Part shown: one piece after another, positions 33,880-44,419 of the stretch
Layout: each line of letters opens with the position of its first letter
Numbering within the stretch: position 1 is the stretch's first letter
Source of the DNA: Eremomyces bilateralis CBS 781.70
Lineage: Eukaryota; Ascomycota; Dothideomycetes; Eremomycetales; Eremomycetaceae
Direction of reading: 5' to 3'
Length of the DNA: 64,000 bases
NCBI RefSeq assembly: GCF_010015585.1
Contig: NW_022985069.1
Span: 1,717,846 to 1,781,845, forward strand
Position numbers and translations under genes: made by a program
The notes under the pieces: generated by a model
Told to the model about the DNA's origin: nothing
The model's input: the letters and a program-made list of their open reading frames with translations, nothing else
Databases searched by the model: none

Positions 33880-35688
33880 CTATATATGTTCCCGCTCCCA
33901 GCGCATATCCCTGTGGACATGAATCGAATGAAGCGAGGGTGCGGTACCTCGACTCATCCGGCTGTATTCACCCTGCTCTTCTTGAACTCTTTCATCCTCC
34001 CCTTTTACCCCTCTGAGCACTGACCAGTGACGGCGATCTGCGCTGCTAGCAACTTCATCCTCAGGAGAGAAGTCTAGCTTCGGACTGGGGATTGTCGTGG
34101 AGTTCAAAGAGTTATGCAATGTCGCAGACGAACTAGTGTTGTTTGTTTCGGTCACGGTCGCGTGATACAGGGCGCCGAGTTCCAGATCCGAACCTTTATC
34201 GTCATCCATTGAACTGTTCCTGGCCTTGTCAGATGAAGGAGTGGGAGAGTTGCGCGAGGTTCCATCTATCCTATAACTAGGCTTCTGTGCATCGGCTGTA
34301 AGGTTTCCAAACGAACTGCCTTTTGATGTGCTTCTTCGTGAACCGCCAGTAATGGAGAGAGGAAGCCATTTCAGTAGGACAGGTCTCAGTGTTGGGAGAC
34401 AAGCTGAAATACAAGATAGGGAGCCCTCGATCGTGGACCAGTAAAATACTGGAGTGGTGTAATCTGGAAACGTATGTTAGGAGAGCTATTGCGAAAATCG
34501 ATACTCTGCATCTTACAAGTTACATCGTCGAAGTGGACCATCAGATCCCTGCCAACTTGAATGAAGACGATGAGTCGAGCGAGTGACGCAGCAACAACAC
34601 TGTTAATACCATTAGCTGCCACGCTCCAAAAGTTCTTCCTGAGATACTAACCAGCCACCAAGGAGAAACATGCCACCAACAGCAACCTTCTGTTGCAGAG
34701 GCAGCCTGAGATTCCAGACCATCGGCAGCGGCAGCGCCAAGATGATAAAATCTGTTACAGCATCGGTGACACTGATCGCCCAGTAAAACGAAACGACGTC
34801 CACGCAATAGTTTGCGTATTCATATTCGAACTTCGTCCATATTACTGATATCGGGATGCATTGGCATAGATCGGCAACGAGGAAGCCCAGGGCCCAGACC
34901 AAAACCACGCCAATCATCACGTCGACAACAGTCTGGAATGGTTTTGTGACGAAAATACGCCGATACAGAAAAAGGACAGAGAGTTTGCATATTCCCAAGA
35001 TCGAGAGATTTAGGAGGTGGATAACAATCTTCATCTGTAGTTGACGCCAGTTCAATCAGCTTTGTCCTGCATGGGCACAACTTATGATGAGTTGGCCAGA
35101 AACCTTGACGGATGACAAAAGAGCGCAGCGACAGCCGGAATGCGAAGACACCGTGGCTATCACGAATATAAACCGAGAGACAGATCAAAGCAGCTCAAAG
35201 GCAGCTGAACCCATTCCAAACTTAAAATATCCCTTGATGGCCGCAGGAAATAGCTTACCTTTTCGTAATTGACCAACTCCCGATGCATAATCAGTTGTCC
35301 ATCAGGGCCAAACACTTTGCTTTGATGCGATCCCAATTCTCCATGTATGGCATCTGCTCTGAACGTTAGCAATTACTCAACTGAGTCGAGAGAGTAAAAC
35401 CCACCAGCGATCAGAACTGTTCCTATCGCAAGGTTGAATATCTGAGCCAAAATAGTGCTGTCAGCATCATCTCATCCATGGACTCGTCCATCTAATAGCG
35501 AGCCGCGTCTCTTGGATGTTATGAACATATAGACGTACCACTGCGGGAATGATAAGCCAGTCGTCAACCTTGAATGGCGCTCGAGTAAGACGCCTGGCGT
35601 AGAAGCGAAGGAGAACAAAAGGTATTGGCAAAGCCCCAAAAATGGCACCCAGCGCAATTACCTGACCCTTCGAGTACCCAGCAGTCAT
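33880..35688 (-). CDS. PTH11-like integral membrane protein (fungal rhodopsin domain)
   Basis: Six exons on the minus strand: 35688-35539, 35441-35405, 35356-35259, 35034-34652, 34599-34517 and 34448-33880, giving about 439 residues. The seven-helix fungal rhodopsin-like domain shows V-D-D-W-L-I-I-P-A-V after helix 1, G-S-H followed by a lumenal loop, K-L-S-V-L-F-L-Y-R-R-I-F, W-A-L-G-F-L-V-A-D-L-x-Q-C-I-P, T-D-F-I-I-L-A-L-P-L-P-M-V-W, and V-F-I-Q before the last helix with F-Y-W-S-T-I-E-G-S-L. A Ser-rich, acidic cytoplasmic tail follows. Related proteins include surface-sensing receptors such as Pth11, but most have no known ligand. The second intron is ambiguous: donor GTGGGT with acceptor GAG, or donor GTTTTA with acceptor CAG, both in frame. 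Intron 3 is 224 nt. Confidence 0.82.
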
Positions 35689-36917
35689 CGTTTTGTGTTG
35701 AAGTAAAACGAGATCGTAATGCTAGATTTTAATCGGAATGACGATGGTATGAAAAATTCGGGAAACATTCAGAATAAAATTGATAGACGGAAAATGGACA
35801 ATGATATTGACAATTGGCCATTGGCGATTGAACATAATCCTCGTGAAACCTATTCTTGGGACTCAAGGATACGATACCGATATCACAGCTTGTACAAGGA
35901 ACTGTAGACTTGTTCCTACCAATGAATGACAGACGAGGAGCAATAAGAGCCTAACAAGGCATCGTTCCTCATATCGGACAGCGACCACATTGTAGCGATA
36001 TACAAGACTAAGCCATTCAGAGATGGTTACCTACTTAGGAGGGTCTCTGGGGCTGAGCTGCGGTGGTCGCATTCCGAGCGGAAACGCCGCGACATCGCAC
36101 AATTGTACAGCTGTGCCATAATTGCCATAATTGCACCTAAGAATGCTTCCCTGGTGCTCTAGAGTGAGTCCGCCGATGCAAGAGTGTGTCAGTTGATGAT
36201 TGACGTGGGGCGGACGTTGTCGACGTTGGGCTGTGGACCAGAGAAAATATTGGAATTGTCCGTGCCGGTTTCTAATCCGTGTGAGACGTCGAGTTACGAG
36301 CGGCGACTGGCAGTTCGGTTGGTACAGCAAACGGAAGATGATCGCCGATCTCCCTCCAAATCGGAGGTAGATCAAGGCGTTGCAGATGCATACTCAAAAG
36401 AAACAACTCCGAGTCTTGTTGGTTATCGTTGTGGTCGGCCGCTACTCTAACTGCAACGGCAGGGATTGGCAATCGTCACTCGAGTATTCCAAGTTCCAAC
36501 ACCTCGAACAAAACGTAATAGACATGGAATCGTTCCGGGATGTGTTTATCACCGATTAGGAATAAGGCAAGACTCTTCCGAATACAGGCCGCGAATAGAA
36601 CTACGAAAGGAGATGGCGAACTATTCGCACGCCTCTTTGGGGCGGCTAGAATGGCGACTACCTCTCGGGATGCTCTGTCTCGGTTCTTCTCGGCATATTC
36701 CCAAAGGAGTAGGTCAAAGGATGTAGAGCTTTTTGAATGGAAAGAAATGTGAATGGTTCTGGGGCGAACATTGTCCAAAAGTATTTCATTGCCATGGCAT
36801 TATCAGATATGGAACGTCAAATTAGAGAGGTGACTGCAGTGTGGGACAGTTCCGTGGCGCAAGCCACGCTGCACCCCTTGCCCAATGTGACGGACCCTCA
36901 AGTGTCACTGGAGTGAG
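35689..36917. other. Spacer between PTH11-like gene and O-methyltransferase
   Basis: About 1.2 kb with no gene recognised. Small open frames on both strands lack any domain and are treated as chance. Confidence 0.4.
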
Positions 36918-38429
36918 CTACATATCCACGGGTTTTGTTTCCTCTGGCTGCCAGACAGCTTCGATGAACCCAAGAGCAGAGCCTTCAGGCGTCCATGCAT
37001 TCAACATTTTGAATCGCGGGTCCGTCATTGCGAACAACCCCTTCCACTCGCCGAGTTCTCGTTCCCTGGAATTTAAAATCTCGATCTGTGTTATGTCAAC
37101 TACCCTACGCGGAGTCAGTCCATCCAAATGTTACAGCTTCTGTTCATACTGACCGTGCTCTCGTCTCGCTCCACCACGAAACAGTCCCAGGTTCCGGCAG
37201 AACATAGTCGTTGATTAAGATTCGTGCCCCAGGCTTCAAAGCGGGGATCAAGTGCTTCAAAAGTTGCGCGGCATTGCTATCTGCATACCCGTGCATGATC
37301 CATCGGAAGTAATAAATATCCGCGTCCTTGACTGGTTGCTCAGTAAAGAAGTCGTGCGACATAAACTTCACACGGCTGGCCCATTCTTCATCCGGAAGTG
37401 CGGGAACCGATTCAATGATCATAGGAAGATCCTGAATGATGAAGTTGATATCACCAAATTCTTTCGCCAATGCAATTGGGATGGAGCCATGCGAACCACC
37501 GATATCGACAATGGAGGCAGCTGGTGGGAGGGAGCGCCAAGGATACCCTTTCAGCACATGGTCTGCACTGTATGTTGGATTCGCGCTATATGCACCCATC
37601 GAGTTTGCGAACCGCATACCCCGGTTGGGCTCCGCGGCCAGGACGTGGTAGATAGAAGAAGTCGAGTTATTTGCCAACGTGAACCCCTGAGAGAAATGAG
37701 TAGGTTCCAAAAGACAAGGTTAGTGGGGTGTCGATACCGTCTCATGCGGGAGATCCGACTTTTGCCATTTCTGAAGTGCATCAACAGTCTATTCTGGAAT
37801 TATCAGTTTTCTGCTGAAGCAGAAGGAGAACAGCCAAGGAGCACTCGACTTTGGTAGCGGCTGGCCAAAGATCTTCCACCGAGACGGCAAGGAAGTCACG
37901 CATCTGCTCGTCTTCGAGAAGAACCCTGGAGACAGCATTGTGAGCAACCATTCCAGGTTGGGGCTCTATAAAGAGTCTTCTCAGAATGGCATGGCGGAGA
38001 AGCCGTTGAGCAACATGCTCGTGTATGCCACACGAGGCAGCAAGCTCAGCATAGGAGATTTTCTTGTCAATGGGAATCCGGTTTGCGATCCCATATCGAA
38101 TGATAGCTTGCGAACTGATCAAGTCGTTGTGCTAAAGGGCCAGTTACCATACTGATCAGAATATAAACCGTCGTCTTCGGCGATAAGCTTACATGCTCGC
38201 CCATGACTTGGATGAGTTCTCGTGGTCCGATCAGCAGATCGTGCAGCTCCTTTGTTGCTGATAGGACTGTTTCCCGAGATTTTCTCAAATCTCTTGAGTC
38301 TGCATTGGACAGCCAATCTTGCGCGTTCACATCCCATGAGGGAGGTGGGCAGCCCTTGGCTTCCAGACAACTCTCAATGACGTCGACATTGTCCAAAATG
38401 CTCTGGGCAAGAGATCGGAGGGATGACAT
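36918..38429 (-). CDS. SAM-dependent O-methyltransferase (caffeate/sterigmatocystin OMT type)
   Basis: Five exons, 38429-38193, 38131-37850, 37788-37738, 37686-37154 and 37104-36918, encode 429 residues. An N-terminal dimerisation and winged-helix part (Y-A-E-L-A-A-S-C-G-I, R-L-L-R-H-A-I-L-R-R-L-F) precedes the catalytic domain. The SAM site reads I-V-D-I-G-G-S-H-G-S-I-P-I-A-L-A. F-I-I-Q-D-L-P, Y-F-R-W-I-M-H-G-Y-A-D (with the general-base His position kept) and I-L-I-N-D-Y-V-L-P-E follow. Exon 3 is only 51 nt; the join H-E-T to G-F-T-L-A-N matches the family and rejects a longer open frame that reads through. The donor after exon 2 is GTCGAG, non-consensus. Such enzymes often methylate phenolic or peptide products in clusters, so it could tailor a Tyr-containing peptide. 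Confidence 0.88.
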
Positions 38430-40061
38430 GATTCAAGCAACGAATTGAAAACAGAGCAGGTATATCTGTTGATCGTTTTGTCGTGTCAATAAATCACGGA
38501 AGCAATAGGATACCTGTTCAGAGGCAGTGAGATACTTGTATATAGTCAGAAGCACACAGTTTACCTCAGGGGTATATATACCCAGGCTTATGTAATCTTA
38601 TGTAATATACAGTATATACTGTCTACAAGATGCGATGACTAAGTAATAGCTTCGGATCTCCGACAATATCCTCCTACCCTTAGTTCCTGTGGTGTGTGAA
38701 ATATACAGGACTTTATGGGTCGAATAGGGGAGAGCCGTGGGGAGCATCAAAGACGGAGAAGAGGAAGGTATACAGACGCTTGACCTATTAGCTTCTTTTG
38801 CACAAATATCCAGACTGGCATTGGCGTTAATCAAGTCGCAATCGGTAGAATAACAGCGGAACAAGAAGCATCCGCTACCTGCTTTTCCAAGCAGGTCCCT
38901 AGCTTGTAAGCCGTTGCGGAGCAGGAGAGGTTGGCAGCGGATATTGCATAGCTTGATGGAATCATTGCATCGTCTCCAGCACCTGTACTTCCGTACGGTG
39001 TCGTCTCTGGTGTTGGAGCGATGTGAACCACAGTCCACATGAAAGGTGATCGGAGACCGAAGAATTGAAGCAACCCTACACGAATCCTAGTAACGGAATG
39101 CAGGTCTCGGGCCTAGCCGAGAAGGGCTGCCTGTAGGTATCCTCACTATCCTGCGTCCTAAAGTTTCACTCTTTAGAATTTAGATGAGTAAGATTTGCTG
39201 TCAAACCAATCCGACCTCACACATCGTCAATCCCGCATCAAAACGGCCACGTGCATGTGACTACCCCTGGCCAGGCATTTTGGCAGCGACGCCATAGTCA
39301 CGCGACAGCCACTCATCCCTGCTCCCTTGCCATTGCGACTGCCAGGCATCAACAACAATCGGAACACATTCGAGAATCTCTGTCCTCGCGCTTCGGGATT
39401 TCAATTCCCAGCCTATTATTGTTCATCCCGACCATGTTCCGAAATCAAATAGCATCTTGGGACCCACTACCAGGAATGGAGTTCGACTGCCAGCCTTGGA
39501 AGCTGAAAGTGACTTCTACGTCGTGCCATAATAACGCGCCGACAACAAGGCACATGTGGCACCTCTGGTGATAGCACCGAACAATCCACGGAAAGGCGAC
39601 GCATCTAACTACAAGAGTTATCCAGCCTCATTATGGTTCCACGAATAATGAAATGTTTGTATGGGTTGTAAGTCCTCCAAGCGTAACTCAGCCGCTGGCG
39701 GTCTATTTGCTGTGGAGATGGATTGGCCCTACAGGTGGGGTGGTACATGTACAGCCCACGGGATGATCAGCAATTGATGATCTATATCCGGAGCCTTCTA
39801 TGGCACTTCCGTCTGGGCGGATTCCGGTTTTACTCTAAACCCCTCCAGTGCCGGCCGTTATTTGGAATGAGCGAACGGTAAGTCAAGCCGAGATCGAGCA
39901 AGCCAATGCTTACTCGCTGTGGCATATTCTACCATAAGTTGGTTCTATATCCCGGCGAATCCTTGGAGAGAAAGGTTAGGATTCTACAAAATCGTTGTGA
40001 CCAAGAACACTACCCCATAAACTTCATATATCATCAGTTTCTTAAGCATTTCGTTTTCTAA
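38430..40061. other. Spacer upstream of the first UstYa-like gene
   Basis: About 1.6 kb without a recognised gene. Near 38560-38620 the DNA is AT-rich with TATA-type inverted words. It should hold the promoters of the O-methyltransferase and the UstYa-like gene, which are divergent. Confidence 0.4.
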
Positions 40062-40782
40062 ATGGTGTTCGCATTCTTGAACAACAAGACGCAGTCATAT
40101 TCAAAGCTTGAAACAGGCGAAAATGGCGAAGAATCAGCTACTCACCAGTCACACCAAACTTTTGGACGTTGGAGAGCCGTCGTTGGAGTTCTTGTCCTCG
40201 TTTGTATTTCCGCTGCCACTGGGTTCCTCACTGCAAAGTGGTGTGACTCTGGTCCAAAACACTATGGCGAGTCTGTTCTCCTCCGTAAGTCTGAAAATGT
40301 CACTACCTATACAAACCCTCTAAGGCATATCAGCACCATCGGGTTCCATCACCACAGTAATGAAATACAACCGAACGTTTTCGGATCCACCATCTGAAGA
40401 CACTTCCCAAGCTTGGAACGGGATCTATCCAAAAGGAGTCGGATTTGTTCAGCACCCAACCCTCGCGCCTGAGCCTTCAGGCCTCTCTGTTTTCCATCAA
40501 CTCCATTGTCTGGACGCTCTGAGGATTGCTTATTATACCGCGCTGCAAGGCCATCCTTCTCATCCAACCTCACATGCCGATCATAACGAACATGATGACC
40601 CCCACCATGTGCGGCACTGTTTTGACTATATCCGCCAGAGCCTTATGTGTCATGCGGACACTAACTTGGAGCCTGTGGATCCAAAACTTGGAGGCACCAC
40701 AGGTTGGGGAAGTCCTAAGACGTGTCGAGACTATCATTCCGTGAAACAATGGGCTAAACATTGGATGGCAAGAAAGGAGTGA
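40062..40782 (+). CDS. UstYa-family (DUF3328) oxidase-like protein 1
   Basis: Two exons, 40062-40284 and 40358-40782, encode 215 residues. A cytoplasmic N-terminus is followed by one membrane helix at about residues 38-58 (V-V-G-V-L-V-L-V-C-I-S-A-A-T-G-F-L). The lumenal domain then has A-W-N-G-I-Y and the two family motifs: H-Q-L-H-C at 121-125, and H-C-F-D-Y-I-R-Q at about 161-168 followed by L-M-C-H-A-D. In ustiloxin, phomopsin and asperipin pathways, UstYa-type proteins with this HxxHC motif carry out the oxidative macrocyclisation of kexin-cut precursor peptides. The protein ends H-W-M-A-R-K-E. It lies tail to tail with a second copy, and a repeat precursor lies 2.7 kb beyond, which is the expected context. 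Confidence 0.88.
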
Positions 40783-41220
40783 TTGGAATTTTCTTTGCGT
40801 TTAGGGTATTCAAGAATATAATTTGATGAATCCATCAATCCTATGCAAGTACAATAGCCGTAATGGAAATGAACATGTATCTTCAGAACCATGCGATTAA
40901 TACTAATGCTGTGCTCGGTAAACCTCTATAATCGCAGCAAAGCAGTAGTACATAGACGGCCAAGGGTGTAATAATCTCATTGTTGAATGAAACATGATAT
41001 TTTATTTTCTACCCTTGCTCATCTCGAGTTATGAAGTATAAATCCCGAGCTCGCGCTCCTGAAGTGAATTAATCAGGAGAACAGAATCGCACATTCGTTG
41101 GAAATAAACGTCCACGAAGCTATTCCTTCAAACGATAAATCTAAATCATACGCACTCTGCGTACAGTGATCCAATGCCAACGCCAGTCATACATGCAAGC
41201 CCAAGCAAGAATTTGGACTC
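40783..41220. other. Gene-free stretch between the two UstYa-like genes
   Basis: This interval between convergent stops should hold both 3' untranslated regions. Nothing else recognised. Confidence 0.4.
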
Positions 41221-42069
41221 TCAGTTCTCCCCAGGCTGCAGAAGTAGGTTTGGTTCCAGCAGGTCTAACGATCGCTCCTTCACCCACCCCATCAGGTTGT
41301 CCATATTGGCACATGAGTGATACCCTGTATCCTCCGCGGCAGTAACCCACCCCTTACTAACATCCATCCAAGCAAAGGTGTTTAAACTTGTGTCCGCCCG
41401 ACACATGGTGCTGACACGGATGTTTTCGATGCAGTGGTCGACATGCACCTTATTCTCCACGTATGCTTCCGAGCCCACTGTCAGATTTGGGTAATAGAAG
41501 TCTTTGTATATCCAGTGTCGGATCTTCTTCAGGCAATGCAGTTCATGATGCATTCCTAGAAGCCCGATGTAGTCACCGCTGCCATCGGCTAGCTTCAGGC
41601 TGTCGACCTCCGCATACTGGAGATCTTTCGCAGACACGCGGATATTGACTCGATCAAACAGGCCATGCCATGCGTTGTCTAGCTCCGGGGACGGGTCTCC
41701 GACAAACGGGTTATGCGATAGCTTCACGGGAAGCTTTTTCTTCTCGAACTGGACGACTTTCGGGTCCTCTGCAAGTGAAGGGAAAAGATCAAGAGAGCGA
41801 CAGTGAAGGCCCCTTTGAGACAATTGGATATAGAGAAAGAGGAGCAGCAGAAGAGTGCAAAGACAAGTGAAGGCGAGTGCCCATATCGTCCAGATAGCCC
41901 GACGATATGCCCGGCGAAGACGCGTATGGGATTCCGGTTCGGTAGGATGGAAGTTTGTGTCTGGAAAATCCTGATAGACTTGCGGATAACGTGGAAGTGT
42001 ATCGAACGATGATGTCTCCAGGAGACCTTCCTTTACAGAATCATCGTCGTGGCTTAAGAATGGTGGCAT
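41221..42069 (-). CDS. UstYa-family (DUF3328) oxidase-like protein 2
   Basis: A single exon encodes 282 residues. The N-terminal 58 residues are cytoplasmic with Arg-rich R-L-R-R-A-Y-R-R before a strong helix at about 60-82 (W-A-L-A-F-T-C-L-C-T-L-L-L-L-L-F). The lumenal domain has A-W-H-G-L-F, then H-E-L-H-C at 175-179 and H-C-I-E-N-I-R at 212-218 followed by T-M-C-R-A-D, the paired motifs of the family. It differs clearly from the first copy in length and in having no intron, so the two are old paralogues, like the UstYa/UstYb pair. It is divergent from the precursor gene across a 1.4-kb spacer and may share its regulation. Confidence 0.88.
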   Translation of the reverse strand: MPPFLSHDDDSVKEGLLETSSFDTLPRYPQVYQDFPDTNFHPTEPESHTRLRRAYRRAIWTIWALAFTCLCTLLLLLFLYIQLSQRGLHCRSLDLFPSLAEDPKVVQFEKKKLPVKLSHNPFVGDPSPELDNAWHGLFDRVNIRVSAKDLQYAEVDSLKLADGSGDYIGLLGMHHELHCLKKIRHWIYKDFYYPNLTVGSEAYVENKVHVDHCIENIRVSTMCRADTSLNTFAWMDVSKGWVTAAEDTGYHSCANMDNLMGWVKERSLDLLEPNLLLQPGEN

Positions 42070-43512
42070 CTTCGGGGCGGTAAGGTAGATTGGAGAATGA
42101 TGTGCCGTTCAAATCGGTCGATGATACGAAGGCAGTGGCTGGGAAGGCACTCGCGGATTCCAAGAACAGCTCAAGAGATGAAGGATTCCAGTCCAGGGGA
42201 GATATGAGCACGTATTTCCCATCGCCCGAGGCATGGAGATCCGATAATCTATGGAGGTTCAACCAGCAAGCCATATCAACAAATACTAACGTCAGGATAG
42301 CAAGATTAACCGACACACAGCAACTTGGACGATAACCCAGTTATTCCTTAGAGCTTACAAGGATGGATGGAGACGGAGAGGCTGAAGTCTGAACGGATTA
42401 TGATGATCCCGTGTTTGATGCTTCGAAGTTCGAGATGCATCGTGGAATTCGGACTCCGTTCATCGTGATGTGTCGTTGGTTTTCCCGTCGACCAGGATCA
42501 TCCAGTCACTCCGATTTTGTGTCATGCACGACAGTCGACCTCACCCGAACATTCATCCCTCTACCACAGTGAACTCATTCCTCTTAAGACGAATGCCAAT
42601 GAAGGCAAGTTTATCACAATTACCGCCTATCCAATTAGCATTCGATCAAGCCGTTTCAACGTTTCGTTCCGCTTGCCGTTGTGATCCCCACGGTCTTAGC
42701 GTAACTGTGAGAACCCGAAGAGGGCTGAGGGCATTCCGCAATGTGGAATTTCCCGAGAAGATGTTGAAACAGTGGAATAGGGAAGATACTCGTTCTAGAT
42801 TCCCCGATATGTTAGCCGGAACTCAACGTGATACGCTCCAGCTTTGGCTGCTAAATGGATGTCCCCCAGCCCTGATCCTGTCGCCCCAAGTGGCACATCT
42901 GAATCCTCCATTCTCCGATGGACGACGCATGGTCAAACTGAGGCTGATCTTTTCCATCTCATTTTTATGAACCTAGCTGGCCTATGAATACTTCCGTTCT
43001 TATTCGCTCCCCTAGTCCATGCTTTTTAGCGTTGCAAATGCCGCATCCCCGCTTAATGGATCCATCTAGCCACCTGATACAATTCACAATGGCTAAGAAG
43101 GCAGTAACCACTAGAGGGTTGATGCCGATCGCATTTGAATCTAACAGGATGTGACAGAGTCGCCTTCTCCGTCTCCATCCTAACAATAACCCACGCCTAT
43201 CTACGGAGTATTAAGGACCCCCCTGGAGGCGGCACTTGTACCTTGAAGAATGAGGGATTAAGACTAATACTTCCCTGTCCAATTTGTCCGTCAGAACCAA
43301 ACCGGGATTGCTGAGGTGGCAAACCGGTGCATATATGAGATAGATGCTCGCTGTTGTCATCTTCATTAGCCACCTGCATCTTCCTCCATATCGTCCACGT
43401 CTGCTGGCTGGGCTCCGATCAACGTCAACGGCTTTCATTCCAAGCAACACCCAAAACCCACCATCCTCAAGAACAATACCAACCAATCAGTCACTATATA
43501 CTTCTCCTTATC
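42070..43512. promoter_or_regulatory. Divergent spacer between UstYa-like 2 and the precursor gene
   Basis: About 1.4 kb with no supported gene. It separates two genes read in opposite directions, so it likely carries both promoters. An ACTATATACTT TATA-like word lies about 15-25 bases before the precursor ATG, perhaps too close for the core promoter. An open frame at 42470-42970 has no domain. Confidence 0.4.
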
Positions 43513-43992
43513 ATGAAGACTCAAGGTGTCCTCCTCTTGACTGCCGCCCTCTGTGGCAGTGCGGCTATCGCTGCTCCTGTTGCTGCCCCTGCCTATGACC
43601 CCTGTGCTGGGAAGGTCACGTTTGGCGTCTCCATGGGCTCAGTGGGCCATTGTATTCGCTCTGCCATCCCTTCCAAGCAAACGTTAGAGAAACGAGGAGT
43701 TGATGGCGACGATGCCGTCGTATATGCATGGAAGGTTCCGGAAGAGAAGGAGAAGCGTGAGGACGGCGATGATGCTGTCGTCTACTCCTGGAAAGTCCCG
43801 GAAGAGAAGGAGAAGCGTGAGGATGGTGATGATGCTGTCGTCTACTCCTGGAAAGTCCCGGAGGATAAAGAGAAGCGTGAGGACGGCGATGATGCTGTCG
43901 TCTACTCGTGGAAAGTCCCAGAGAAGGAGAAGCGTGAGGATGGCGATGATGCTGTCGTCTATTCCTGGAAAATTCCGGAGGAGAAAAACTAG
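43513..43992 (+). CDS. Secreted repeat precursor, probable kexin-processed RiPP (dikaritin-like) precursor
   Basis: An intronless 159-residue protein. A signal peptide (V-L-L-L-T-A-A-L-C-G-S-A-A-I-A-A) is followed by a spacer of about 40 residues with two cysteines. Then comes L-E-K-R and five tandem units, each except the last ending in K-R, the Kex2 site. Units lie at 43696-43758, 43759-43818, 43819-43878, 43879-43935 and 43936-43989. The common unit is E-D-G-D-D-A-V-V-Y-S-W-K-V-P followed by an E/K-rich tail. Unit 1 has Tyr-Ala-Trp, and unit 5 has Lys-Ile-Pro and no final K-R. This is the architecture of UstA, PhomA and AprA type precursors, with an acidic leader and an aromatic core. Tyr and Trp are natural crosslink residues. 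A secreted pheromone-like peptide is the main alternative, but two UstYa proteins next door favour a RiPP. The core is not one I recognise. Confidence 0.85.
   Translation: MKTQGVLLLTAALCGSAAIAAPVAAPAYDPCAGKVTFGVSMGSVGHCIRSAIPSKQTLEKRGVDGDDAVVYAWKVPEEKEKREDGDDAVVYSWKVPEEKEKREDGDDAVVYSWKVPEDKEKREDGDDAVVYSWKVPEKEKREDGDDAVVYSWKIPEEKN
43696..43989 (+). repeat. Five-copy tandem coding repeat (54-63 nt units)
   Basis: Units of 63, 60, 60, 57 and 54 nt encode the precursor peptide repeats. Copies 2-4 are almost identical at nucleotide level, including silent positions, apart from small indels of Glu/Asp/Lys codons near the kexin site. This points to recent unit duplication or homogenisation. The repeat is coding and not CRISPR or satellite DNA. 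Confidence 0.95.
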
Positions 43993-44419
43993 ACTCCAAC
44001 TTGTTGTGTTGACCATGGCGTTGGAGATGCGTATTGCTGGAGGGTTGGTTGTTCTGCGCGAATATCTGTGTTCGGGTCTTGGGAAGCGGAGCATATATTA
44101 CAACATTGAAGGATGTCCCGAATCTGTTCAGGGCTTACTTATTTCACTGTTCCTTACTTGCGTTAGTGGAAAATAGAACCATTTTTCGAAATGTACAAAT
44201 GAATCGATAAAAAGAATTTCCAGCTTTTACTTCCTCGTCGACTCAGTGGCTGCCCAATGCAGTCGAGTACAATGCAATATCACAATAACGAACTTATACT
44301 GGTTGGACGATGTAGTTGACATCTTGTAATAAGAGCACTCGGCCAAGGAGAAGGATATGAAATGGGACCATCAATAGAGAAGAGAATCGTCAAACTGGCC
44401 ATTATACTTGTATGTAATA
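43993..44419. other. Gene-free stretch between precursor and 3-beta-HSD-like gene
   Basis: This interval lies between convergent stop codons and should hold two 3' untranslated regions. Nothing else recognised. Confidence 0.4.

Noticed and set aside
42470-42970. A 166-residue plus-strand frame between UstYa-like 2 and the precursor
   Set aside because: No domain, unusual composition and no support for a start; likely chance in a promoter spacer.
43696-43989. CRISPR-like array of regular repeats
   Set aside because: The units are contiguous coding repeats without spacers, in a eukaryotic secreted protein gene.
43513-43992. Mating pheromone (alpha-factor-like) precursor
   Set aside because: Kexin-separated units fit, but I see no usual pheromone core and two UstYa-family genes lie adjacent. 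Kept as the main alternative, not the call.
43616-43999. Long minus-strand open frames opposite the precursor repeats
   Set aside because: They are antisense shadows of the tandem repeat, lack a signal peptide or domain, and repeat only because the plus strand does.
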